Shown in pieces: positions 7,856-14,966 of a DNA stretch of 28,156 nt. The translations under genes were made by a program, and so were the position numbers. The first letter of the stretch is position 1. Each line of letters begins with the position of its first letter. The DNA is from a bacterium (lineage in GTDB: Bacteria > UBP15 > UBA6099 > DSWB01): positions 1 to 28,156 of the forward strand of contig JAGUYV010000034.1 of NCBI GenBank assembly GCA_020061125.1, read 5' to 3'. A model generated the notes under the pieces. It was not told the DNA's origin. It saw nothing but the letters and a program-made list of their open reading frames with translations, and searched no databases.

Positions 7856-7940
7856 GCCGTTTGCCGCTGCTGCTTGCAGAGTAATGCCAGTGCCATCAAC
7901 ACCCCGGTTTTCATGAAACCGCTTGCAACCTGCATCTGCG

Positions 7941-7969
7941 TTGACATTCAGCCGGAACGGGATTAGAAA
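7941..7969 (+). promoter_or_regulatory. Candidate promoter for the RsiV-like lipoprotein gene
   Basis: A perfect TTGACA (7941-7946) is followed after 17 nt by TAGAAA (7964-7969), about 75 nt before the ATG at 8044. Confidence 0.45.
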
Positions 7970-8043
7970 TGCGGAATTGGCGGGGAGCGAAGCTCTTTCG
8001 CCGCAATCTGAACAAACATGTCCGGAGATGACGGGGAGGGACT

Positions 8044-8826
8044 ATGGGCAGGGCGCGCACAATTTTGTTTTTGGTGGTTCTGTTGCTGCCGGGCTGCGCA
8101 TCGCAGAAACGGGTGGAATCCGCGCCCTCGGCCGCGCCCAAGCCGGTTGCGGCGGAAAAGGAATCTTCGCGGGATAAAGAAATTTATTCGGTTCTGGAGT
8201 ACCGCGCCGAGGATGAACACACCACTGTGATTATCCGTTATCCGCAATTCAACATGCCCGGACTGGACAAGCGGATCAAAGACAGCGCCATGAAGCCCCT
8301 GGCCGGGTTCCGAAAAACCATCGAGGAAGAATATCTCGATGCGGACATGGAAGCCGAGGGCGCCAATCCGCATTATGAATTGATTGTGGATTTTGATGTC
8401 CGCATGCTGACCCGGGATCTGTTGAGCCTGATGTTCACGCAATACATTGATTACAACGGAGCGCACCCCACGACATCGTGCGCGTCGCTGGCCGCGGACA
8501 TGAAAACGGGCGAGCCAATCACCCTGCAAAGCCTGTTCAAGCCGGGCGCGGATTATCTCGCGGCCATTTCCCAGGCCACGGTTGCGCACTTTATGGACAC
8601 CCTGGAGGACGCGGATGCGGACTGGGTCAACACGGGCGCGGGACCGCAACCGGAAAATTACGAAGTCTTTTATCTGCAGCCTTACGGCGTGGTGTTTTAT
8701 TTCAATCCTTATCAGGTCACTTCATACGCCCAGGGTCCGCAGGAAATGCATTTCTTCGTGCTCGACGATCCCATGGCCGGAATAATGGCGCCCGACATGA
8801 TCGAAAAGCTACAGGAAACGCATTGA
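8044..8826 (+). CDS. Lipoprotein with RsiV/PdaC-like DUF3298 domain
   Basis: The 260-residue product has a lipoprotein signal with lipobox LLPGC (Cys18), then a low-complexity Ala/Pro/Lys linker. Residues about 45-120 resemble the DUF4163/PdaC-type N-terminal part. Residues about 128-250 match DUF3298/RsiV: YNGAHPTTSCASLAADMKTG, LQSLFKPGADYLAAIS, and GVVFYFNPYQVTSYAQG. In Bacillus RsiV this fold is the extracellular lysozyme-sensing part of an anti-sigma factor. Here there is no transmembrane or cytoplasmic sigma-binding part and no sigma-factor gene nearby. It may bind peptidoglycan-related ligands or inhibit an enzyme at the envelope (inference). GGGGAGG at 8034-8040 precedes the ATG. Confidence 0.85.
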   Translation: MGRARTILFLVVLLLPGCASQKRVESAPSAAPKPVAAEKESSRDKEIYSVLEYRAEDEHTTVIIRYPQFNMPGLDKRIKDSAMKPLAGFRKTIEEEYLDADMEAEGANPHYELIVDFDVRMLTRDLLSLMFTQYIDYNGAHPTTSCASLAADMKTGEPITLQSLFKPGADYLAAISQATVAHFMDTLEDADADWVNTGAGPQPENYEVFYLQPYGVVFYFNPYQVTSYAQGPQEMHFFVLDDPMAGIMAPDMIEKLQETH

Positions 8827-8881
8827 CCGGCCCGCGGGACTTACAGCCTTGCGGCCAATAGATTCAAGGGGAGAACCGGTT

Positions 8882-9568
8882 ATGAAATCCGCAGGCAGAA
8901 TTTGCATGGCCGCGGCGCTCGCGCTCGCCATAGCATCCAGCGCATCGCGCGCCGCGGGAAAGTCCGTGCTGGACGCCAAATCCCCGAACGGCGCGCGCAC
9001 CGCGTCCCTCATTTGCTCGAACATTGGCAAGGTCGGCGCGGATGCGGACTATTCGCAGGCAAGCTGCAAGCTGGAGATTAAAACCGCAAAGTCGAAAACC
9101 ACAATCGTTGTGGAGAGTGAGTTGAGTCCAAAAAAAGAAAACCCCGTGTTCGGCGACGGCATCGAGCTAAAAGATGTCAAAAAGCGAATCAAATGGTCCG
9201 CGGACAGCCGGTATCTGGTATATGTTCATTACACCGGGAGCACGGAGTTCGGCCCCTCCGGGCATGTGATTGTGCGCATCTTCGACACCAAAACCGGCAA
9301 ATCCGCGAAATACGATCCGGGCGCGGATCTCATCGGGCACGCCAAATATGCGAACAACCCGCGCTGCGTGGTTCCCTACGGCGGCATCGAAATATTGAAG
9401 ACTGGCGGCGTTGTCTTTTACACCATTAATGAGTTCCTCGCGCCCGGCGAGTACAAGGAAAACGCCTGCGAGAATTCGAGTTACAAAATCAACAGGATTA
9501 CGATCAACTTCAGCGGCAAGGAAATTAAAAAGGAAGTTCTGAAGGAGAAGGGGTTCTCCTGGGGCTGA
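8882..9568 (+). CDS. Secreted protein of unknown function
   Basis: The 228-residue protein starts with a signal peptide (hydrophobic 7-22, cleavage plausible after ASRA). The mature part is rich in beta strands: KTTIVVESEL, IKWSADSRYLVYVHYTG, GHVIVRIFDTKTGK, GGVVFYTINEF. The phrase WSADSRYLVYVHYTG resembles one blade of a WD40/TolB-like propeller, but the protein is too short for a full propeller. The ATG at 8882 has AGGGGAG about 8 nt upstream; an in-frame start at 8849 lacks one and would spoil the signal peptide. It lies 55 nt after the RsiV-like lipoprotein gene in the same direction. I do not recognise the family. Confidence 0.7.
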   Translation: MKSAGRICMAAALALAIASSASRAAGKSVLDAKSPNGARTASLICSNIGKVGADADYSQASCKLEIKTAKSKTTIVVESELSPKKENPVFGDGIELKDVKKRIKWSADSRYLVYVHYTGSTEFGPSGHVIVRIFDTKTGKSAKYDPGADLIGHAKYANNPRCVVPYGGIEILKTGGVVFYTINEFLAPGEYKENACENSSYKINRITINFSGKEIKKEVLKEKGFSWG

Positions 9569-9584
9569 ACCGCGCGCTTGCGGG

Positions 9585-10643
9585 CTAATGCGGGCATTCG
9601 CATTGTTTGTCCGGCGTGCACAGGCCGGGTTGGTCCGGGTCGGGCGATATGCCCTTCTCCGTGGCGCAGTAGCAGCAGCCGTTGGGCGCCTGCGCCGTGA
9701 CTTCAAACGAGGCGACGCCAATCCTTTTCAATGCATAGGACTCCGGCCTGCAGTTTTCCCGGATCATTTTTTCCATCTCGCTCATGCAGTCTTCGTCGCT
9801 GAAATACAATTCCCGGGAAGCATATTTGCAGGCGGCGTCCTGGCCCGCGGGACTCGACAGGTCCAGGCCGGCTTCCGCGGCGTGGCGGTATCCCTCGGCC
9901 ATGTAGTTGATGAGCCAGCCGCACTCGGAAACCTCGTTTTCCATTATGTCCGCGGAATTCATGCCCTGCGGCGTGTGCACGATGCGCCACTCGCCTTTGA
10001 ACAGCCCCGCATACACCACCTGTTGCAGATCCCGGAACCCCGTGCGTTTGAGCGTTATGGGAACGCTTACGCATTCGGAGGGGCCGTATTGTGCGGCGAA
10101 AGCCTCGAACTCTTTTGTCTTCATGGCCACGAAATCCGCGTCAGCCTTTGCAATGTCTTCGGGCGCGGCGTCATAGGGAACAACATGGTCGAGCGTGCCG
10201 GAAAGCTCCGCGAACACGGTAGTGCAGGATATCTCAACGGGTTTGCCGGCCTCGCAGCGCAGATCCGGAACCGGCTCCCAGCTTAAATTGGTGTTCTCGT
10301 ATTGAACGCCGTAATGCGGAACGAATTCCTTGAGCATCTGCTCCAGGGTTGTGCCGGCCTCCTTGAGTTCCTGGTCCGTGACTTCCGACCGGATAAGAAA
10401 CTCCACGCTGGCTTTGTTTCTGATGTACCGGATCAAGTCGTCATTGTTCCCGCCGGATTTCTGGAACTCGCAGAAATCGTTCATGAGCTGCGTGATAGCA
10501 TCGTCTGTGCCGTTCGATTCCGCAGCCTTGCCGGACGGGGCCGCGCCCTTGGCAGTATGTCCGGGGAGCGGCTTCGCGCAGCCGGAAGAAACGCAATATG
10601 CAACAAGAGTGAGGACGAAGAGCATGCCTGTTGTTTGGCGCAT
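9585..10643 (-). CDS. Putative lipoprotein with Cys-rich C-terminus, function unknown
   Basis: The 352-residue product begins MRQTTGMLFVLTLVAYCVSSGC. Cys22 is a possible lipidation site, although the lipobox (VSSGC) is not ideal. A Ser/Gly/Ala-rich linker follows. The body contains DFCEFQKSGG, CTTVFAELSG and an ALFKGEWRIVHTPQG-like segment (YAGLFKGEWRIVHT) resembling SnoaL/NTF2-like or DUF4878-type folds, but the match is too weak to name. The last 35 residues hold a cysteine cluster (GCCYC, LCTPDKQCECPH). The frame extends upstream to 10889, but the ATG at 10643 has GGAGA 6 nt upstream and starts the signal sequence. The stop is TAG. The gene is divergent from the LprI-like gene and convergent with the secreted unknown gene. 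Confidence 0.75.
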   Translation of the reverse strand: MRQTTGMLFVLTLVAYCVSSGCAKPLPGHTAKGAAPSGKAAESNGTDDAITQLMNDFCEFQKSGGNNDDLIRYIRNKASVEFLIRSEVTDQELKEAGTTLEQMLKEFVPHYGVQYENTNLSWEPVPDLRCEAGKPVEISCTTVFAELSGTLDHVVPYDAAPEDIAKADADFVAMKTKEFEAFAAQYGPSECVSVPITLKRTGFRDLQQVVYAGLFKGEWRIVHTPQGMNSADIMENEVSECGWLINYMAEGYRHAAEAGLDLSSPAGQDAACKYASRELYFSDEDCMSEMEKMIRENCRPESYALKRIGVASFEVTAQAPNGCCYCATEKGISPDPDQPGLCTPDKQCECPH

Positions 10644-10846
10644 GGGGTTCTCCAGCCGGCCGGGGTTGAGCAGCGAATTGTGAGGAAAACATACCACATG
10701 CCGGTGCGCGCGTCCAGAGTCTGAAACGCCGTGCCCGGAACATTCTTGCGACGGGAAATCCCATGCACGGGCGCGGAGATTAGAATATGCAAAAGAGCCG
10801 GACCGATGCGCCATGAGTGTGCTGGCGGACATGGAGGAGACCCGGA

Positions 10847-11686
10847 ATGAACAAACTGAATGCCCTTGCCGCGGCGGTCGCCCTGGCATGCGTGATTTTG
10901 TTTGCGGGCGCTGCGCGCGCGGAGCAGGAGCCTGTCCTGGATTGCAGCTCGGACATGCTCAACCAGCATGAGTTGAACCAGTGCGCGCACATGGGTTATC
11001 AGGAGGCGGATAAGGAACTGAACGCCGCATACAAAAAGCTCATGGCCATGATCGGAGCCGATGCAGACGCGAAAAAGGCGCTGATCGCCGCGGAGAGAGC
11101 CTGGATTGCATTCCGGGATGCGGAGTGCGCTCACCAGGCGTCCGGTTTGCAGGGCGGATCCATGCAGCCCATGATCGTGAGCCACTGTCTGGCGTCCATG
11201 ACGCGCCAGCGCACCATGACGCTCAAAAAGCAATATTCCATGAACATGGAAGGCGATCCCACCGAGTACAGCATGGGCACGCTCATGCCCATCGAAACCG
11301 CTGCGCGAAGCTACTCGATCCGGCTTGCGGATGGAAATCCGGATAGAGAGTACGATGTTATCGGCGGCGGATTCCCGTGCGAAGTGTATGCGTCTGGCGT
11401 CGGAGAAATCATCACGGCTTATTGCGAGCGGCAGGTGGCGGACATCATGGCCGGGGAGCGATTCGCATCCGTCTGGACCACGCTTCACCCGTTGGACTGC
11501 GACGGATGCCATGTGCGCGACGCCGCGCCGGGAGCGGCTTTTCTGTTGATGCGCGAAGGCACGGAATGGAAGGGACTGGCCTGGGCGCTCACGCCCGAAG
11601 ACGCCATTGTGGATCCGGCGCTCGTGAAAAAATACGGCATCACCGAGGATGAGATCGGCCCGCTGGGGTGGGGCGCGGGCAATTGA
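10847..11686 (+). CDS. Secreted protein with N-terminal LprI (DUF1311) domain
   Basis: The 279-residue protein has a signal peptide (hydrophobic 5-23, AARA-EQ). Residues about 33-130 form an LprI/DUF1311 domain: LNQCAHMGYQEADKELNAAY, ALIAAERAWIAFRDAECAHQ and MIVSHCLASMTRQR, with four conserved cysteines (33, 46, 94, 114) that probably form disulfides. LprI from Mycobacterium inhibits lysozyme; whether this one does is unknown. Residues about 150-279 are a second domain I cannot identify, containing PLDCDGCHVRD. GGAGGAGA just upstream of ATG 10847 supports this start over one at 10817. With the RsiV-like lipoprotein at 8044, this is the second protein in the area from a lysozyme-interacting family. 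Confidence 0.82.
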   Translation: MNKLNALAAAVALACVILFAGAARAEQEPVLDCSSDMLNQHELNQCAHMGYQEADKELNAAYKKLMAMIGADADAKKALIAAERAWIAFRDAECAHQASGLQGGSMQPMIVSHCLASMTRQRTMTLKKQYSMNMEGDPTEYSMGTLMPIETAARSYSIRLADGNPDREYDVIGGGFPCEVYASGVGEIITAYCERQVADIMAGERFASVWTTLHPLDCDGCHVRDAAPGAAFLLMREGTEWKGLAWALTPEDAIVDPALVKKYGITEDEIGPLGWGAGN

Positions 11687-11713
11687 GATGAACGCGCTGT
11701 GCCGGACCTTGCG

Positions 11714-12025
11714 TCACGCGTTGTTTCGTGCTTGCTGGATGACTTCATGCCGAGATTCAATAACCGACTGGAACGCACCGCTGATGCCGTGCCAGTCCAC
11801 GATATCCACGCGAAAAGGAAGCTCGGATTCTTCAAATGCGCTTGTCAGAGCGGCTTGCGCCGCAAGAGAGAGCTTTTCGCGATCCACGATGGCGATGTCA
11901 ATGTCTGAATATTTCGCGGCTCCGCCCGTTACCCTTGATCCGAACACGCGCACTTCCGCATCGGGCACATGCTGCTTAAGAATGCGCAATATCAATGCGC
12001 GATGATCCGGTTGCAGGTCAATCAT
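11714..12025 (-). CDS. MNT-type nucleotidyltransferase (antitoxin of HEPN/MNT pair)
   Basis: The 103-residue protein is a minimal nucleotidyltransferase. It has FGSRVTGG (Gly29-Ser30), SDIDIAI giving Asp41 and Asp43, and a third acidic residue Asp74 in RVDIVDW, so the catalytic triad is intact. Proteins of this type (HI0073/MntA) pair with HEPN proteins; the Shewanella MntA antitoxin transfers AMP onto a tyrosine of its HEPN toxin. The start overlaps the HEPN stop by 8 nt, so the two are coupled, with the HEPN gene first. It is convergent with the LprI-like gene. Confidence 0.9.
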   Translation of the reverse strand: MIDLQPDHRALILRILKQHVPDAEVRVFGSRVTGGAAKYSDIDIAIVDREKLSLAAQAALTSAFEESELPFRVDIVDWHGISGAFQSVIESRHEVIQQARNNA

Positions 12026-12446
12026 TTCCCGGCCCGTTCAGTTCCTTGAGTTTTTGAATCAGAAAGCCCGCATCCGTAATAAACCCCGGCAGAGCGCCTA
12101 GCACCTCTTCGGCCTTGTCCTCGTCGTAGGTGTGGCTTGTAAGATTCCTCGCCTGCCGGTACAGAAAAAAAGCCTGAACATCGGGTATCAGCCCCGATTC
12201 TCCGGCATGGCGCATGATGTCCCGAAACGACATTTCATTATATTCCCGCGGGGTTGCGCTCATTGCCATGAGCTGCCTTTTGATGAATTTGCACGCCAGT
12301 TCGTATGTGTATTCAAATCGTTGCACCACGGAATCCCGAAGGGCGTCCGCCATGTCCGTATCATCCGGCCCAACGGATTCCATGAGCGCAACAGCTTTTT
12401 TAAGACTTGCATACGCTTTTTCAAGACTGTCTATAATCAGCGCCAT
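12018..12446 (-). CDS. HEPN-domain protein (HI0074/HepT-like toxin)
   Basis: The 142-residue alpha-helical protein belongs to the HI0074-type nucleotidyltransferase substrate-binding family. It has FEYTYELACKFIKRQL at about 44-59 and FFLYRQARNLTSHTYDED at about 93-110. The latter contains RX4HXY (Arg100, His105, Tyr107), the motif of HEPN RNases, in which Tyr is the AMPylation target in the Shewanella HepT/MntA system. The expected role is a tRNA- or mRNA-cleaving toxin silenced by the MNT protein. The ATG at 12446 has GGGAGGA 4-5 nt upstream, which rules out the longer start at 12500. A TATAAT (minus strand, 12510-12505) about 60 nt upstream may be its -10. Confidence 0.88.
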   Translation of the reverse strand: MALIIDSLEKAYASLKKAVALMESVGPDDTDMADALRDSVVQRFEYTYELACKFIKRQLMAMSATPREYNEMSFRDIMRHAGESGLIPDVQAFFLYRQARNLTSHTYDEDKAEEVLGALPGFITDAGFLIQKLKELNGPGND

Positions 12447-12571
12447 TATTCCTCCCGTACCCTCCATGCGCACGGCCCAACCGCTTTGGCTGTCCGCCAT
12501 CAGAATTATATATCAATCCCGAGCCGTGCCGCGCGCTTTGTCTATTCCCGAACGCTTTTTCTCCGCGCATC

Positions 12572-12600
12572 TTGACATCCAGGCAACGGCGTGAGATAAT
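12572..12600 (+). promoter_or_regulatory. Strong sigma70-type promoter of the methyltransferase operon
   Basis: A perfect TTGACA (12572-12577), an optimal 17-nt spacer and GATAAT (12595-12600) lie 39 nt before the TetR start codon. This is the best promoter match in the window. The last base of the -10 is the first base of the palindrome at 12600-12617. Confidence 0.75.
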
Positions 12601-12617
12601 GACTGACTAATCAGTCA
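12600..12617 (+). promoter_or_regulatory. Palindromic operator, likely bound by the TetR-family regulator
   Basis: TGACTGA-CTAA-TCAGTCA is a perfect 7-bp inverted repeat around 4 bp. It covers the end of the -10 box and the predicted transcription start, where a bound repressor would block RNA polymerase. Its form is close to the Bacillus FadR box (TGAATGAMTANTCATTCA), which is bound by a TetR-family fatty-acid regulator. Autoregulation is inferred from position. Confidence 0.75.
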
Positions 12618-12638
12618 AATTGTGGCAGGAGCGGTTTC

Positions 12639-13301
12639 ATGGCTGTAACAAACAAGGAGAACGGCGCGGAAACCCGAACTGCGGGCAACGGCCGCGCCGC
12701 GCTGCGAAAGGCCGAAACCCGCGCCCGCATCAAGGCCGCGGCCCGCGCCGTGTTCGCGGAAAAGGGCTACGAAAAGGCCAATGTATCGGACATCGTGCGC
12801 GCCATCGGCATGGCCCAGGGCACCTTTTATTACCATTTCCAGGACAAGAAATCCATTCTCATGGAAATGCTCAATGAGTATTTTGATCAGTTCCGCGCGG
12901 TCATGAGCGACTGGATGCAGTCCGAGGACGCGGCGCCGGATGTGACTTACATATTCGCCCGGCGCGTGGCCGTGCTGCTTTATGAAAACAAAGATCTCAC
13001 GCACATCATCATGCAGGAAGCGCACAATGCCGACGAAGATGTGCGCCGCCTGATCCATGGGTTCAACCGCTTTTTCTATGAGCAGGTGCGCTCGGGCCTG
13101 GACCTGGGCGTGGCACTGGGGCTGGTGCGGCCCATGGACACGCGCCTGGCGGCCGTGGCCCTGGTGGGCATGATTCGCGAAGTGGTCGCGAACAGAACCC
13201 GGAGCGGAGAAGACATTGACATCGAGCACCTGATCCGGGAGCTTGCGGAATTGCAGAATCACGGCATCCGGTTGAGGCCGGGCGCCGGGAACAATTTTTG
13301 A
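12639..13301 (+). CDS. TetR-family transcriptional regulator
   Basis: The 220-residue protein has an N-terminal HTH at about 25-72, with the TetR signature ARAVFAEKGYEKANVSDIVRA followed by IGMAQGTFYYHFQDKKSILMEML. A basic 24-residue extension precedes it. The C-terminal ligand-binding domain (about 85-210) is helical, with ALVGMIREVVANR, resembling the C-terminal domains of FadR/PfmR-type acyl-CoA-sensing repressors, though the ligand cannot be told from sequence. AGGAG at 12627-12631 precedes the ATG. It is the first gene of the operon and only 12 nt before the next one. With the operator overlapping the promoter, it probably represses the whole operon, itself included, until a pathway metabolite binds. 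Confidence 0.93.
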   Translation: MAVTNKENGAETRTAGNGRAALRKAETRARIKAAARAVFAEKGYEKANVSDIVRAIGMAQGTFYYHFQDKKSILMEMLNEYFDQFRAVMSDWMQSEDAAPDVTYIFARRVAVLLYENKDLTHIIMQEAHNADEDVRRLIHGFNRFFYEQVRSGLDLGVALGLVRPMDTRLAAVALVGMIREVVANRTRSGEDIDIEHLIRELAELQNHGIRLRPGAGNNF

Positions 13302-13313
13302 GGAGGATCTCTC

Positions 13314-14951
13314 ATGCCATCCCTTGAGGAACGATTGAGATCGCGCCTGACGACCGTGGCCGCGAAAGCCGTCGAGGAGATGACCACGAACACCTTTTCG
13401 GGGTATCTGGTGAAGAAACTCATCGTGCCCGGCTCTTTCCGCAACACCGCGGACGGCGAAGGTGCGTTCAACGGGTTCCAGATCCAGGTGAAGAACAAGA
13501 TCGGCGTGGCCACCATCGTGGGCTGCACGCCGGTCAAGATTGACGGCGAAGTCTTTCCCGTGGAGCAGATCCGCATCGAGCGCAAGGGCCAGGTCCTGCG
13601 CGCGGCGGACCTTTCCGAAAGCCTGCCCATCGCCACGGGGTTCGGCGACGAGATGATGATCGTCATCGAGGACGATCAGGGACTGGAAGCGGGCAGGCAC
13701 ACGGCCCAGCTCGGACTCAAGATGGTGGGCCTTGGCATCGTGCAGGTGACATTCGACGAGACCTTGAGCGGGCCGGGCTGCGAAAAACGCACGCGCAAAG
13801 CCGCGCCCGCCACGGACGGCGCGGACGATTTTTCGGATGTCATGCGCCGCACCGTGGAAATCGCCGCACAGCACATCGGCGCCAAAACGCTTGCGGATTG
13901 CGCAAAGGTTGTGCGCGGCATCGTGGTGGATTTCAGCGACATGGCCGCGCAGTACAGTGTGCGCGTATCCGAAGACGGCGGCGCGGAATTCGTGCCCGGC
14001 GCCATCGGCGGCGAGAAAATTCTCACCATCAAAACCACGCGCGCCGCGTTCCACAACATGGCCCACAACCGCCTCAACCCCGGCATCGCCTACGCGCGCG
14101 GCGACATCCGCCTCGAAGGCATCCCCATTCTGAAACTGCGCGGCATGGACCCCGTGATCACCGGCATTTTCCACGGGTATCGCGCGGCGTCCGAGGGCAT
14201 AGAGTTCGACGCCGCGGCAGCGGCCGGGCAGCACGGGGTCATCGAGGAGATCTTCGGTTTCCTGGTCATGTTTCTGGACGAAGCGCTCAAGGCGCTGGAC
14301 AAGGCGCTGGGCGTGTTCGGAGTCAAATACTTCTACGAGAAGTCGCTGAACCGCATTGAATTCGTGTGGTCCATACTGGATCGCGAAGTGCGCCGTGTCG
14401 TGGGATTCGGCAAGGGCGGAGCGGCCGGCGCAAGCGCGCCTGCCGGTGCGGTGGATGAAACCGGGCAAGCGCCTGCGCCCGCGGAAAAGCCGGCCGAAAC
14501 CCTGCGCGACAGGCTCAAGAGCCGCATCTCCACGGCCATTGAAACCGCAGTGGGCGACGCCGCCAAAACCGCGGTCTCCGGCTATCTGGTCAAGCGCCTG
14601 GTGGCGCCCGGAAGTTTTCGCAACTTCAGCGAAAACGGCCAGGACCAGGGCTTCGAGGTCAAGCTTAAGAACAAGCTCGGCACCGCCACGGTCATCGGGT
14701 TCAGCGACATCATGGTGGACGGCGAAGTGTACGCCCTGGATCGGATCACCCTGCACAAGGAACGCAAAGTCCTGCCCGCGTCCGACATTTCCGAAAGCAA
14801 GCCGCTGCTGGTGTCGTTCGGGGACGAACTGCTGGTGCGCGTGTCCCGGCCCGGCGGCATGACGCCCGGCAAACACCGCGTGACCATGGGCGTGCGCATG
14901 GTTGGCGTGGGCGATGTGGATGTGGATTACGAAGAAAAGCTCACCCAGTAA
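13314..14951 (+). CDS. Two CGDB/DUF6379-like repeats flanking an SCP2-like domain
   Basis: The 545-residue protein has an internal duplication. Residues about 3-152 and 395-544 align throughout; for example GYLVKKLIVPGSFRN pairs with GYLVKRLVAPGSFRN, and GLKMVGLGIVQVTFDE with GVRMVGVGDVDVDYEE. Each repeat looks like the DUF6379 / C-glycoside deglycosidase beta-subunit domain (NGFQIQVKNKIG..., VDGEVY..., beta-rich). Between them, residues about 172-290 resemble an SCP2 sterol-carrier-like lipid-binding domain (MAAQYSVRVSEDGGAEFVPG, NMAHNRLNPGIAYARGDIRL), followed by a helical linker and a Pro/Ala hinge (about 365-395). There is no signal peptide, so it is cytoplasmic. As the first structural gene it may bind or present the substrate to the methyltransferases (inference). 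GAGGAGG precedes the ATG. The domain names are from memory of the families and need profile checking. Confidence 0.7.
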   Translation: MPSLEERLRSRLTTVAAKAVEEMTTNTFSGYLVKKLIVPGSFRNTADGEGAFNGFQIQVKNKIGVATIVGCTPVKIDGEVFPVEQIRIERKGQVLRAADLSESLPIATGFGDEMMIVIEDDQGLEAGRHTAQLGLKMVGLGIVQVTFDETLSGPGCEKRTRKAAPATDGADDFSDVMRRTVEIAAQHIGAKTLADCAKVVRGIVVDFSDMAAQYSVRVSEDGGAEFVPGAIGGEKILTIKTTRAAFHNMAHNRLNPGIAYARGDIRLEGIPILKLRGMDPVITGIFHGYRAASEGIEFDAAAAAGQHGVIEEIFGFLVMFLDEALKALDKALGVFGVKYFYEKSLNRIEFVWSILDREVRRVVGFGKGGAAGASAPAGAVDETGQAPAPAEKPAETLRDRLKSRISTAIETAVGDAAKTAVSGYLVKRLVAPGSFRNFSENGQDQGFEVKLKNKLGTATVIGFSDIMVDGEVYALDRITLHKERKVLPASDISESKPLLVSFGDELLVRVSRPGGMTPGKHRVTMGVRMVGVGDVDVDYEEKLTQ

Positions 14952-14966
14952 AGGAGGCGTGCGCTC

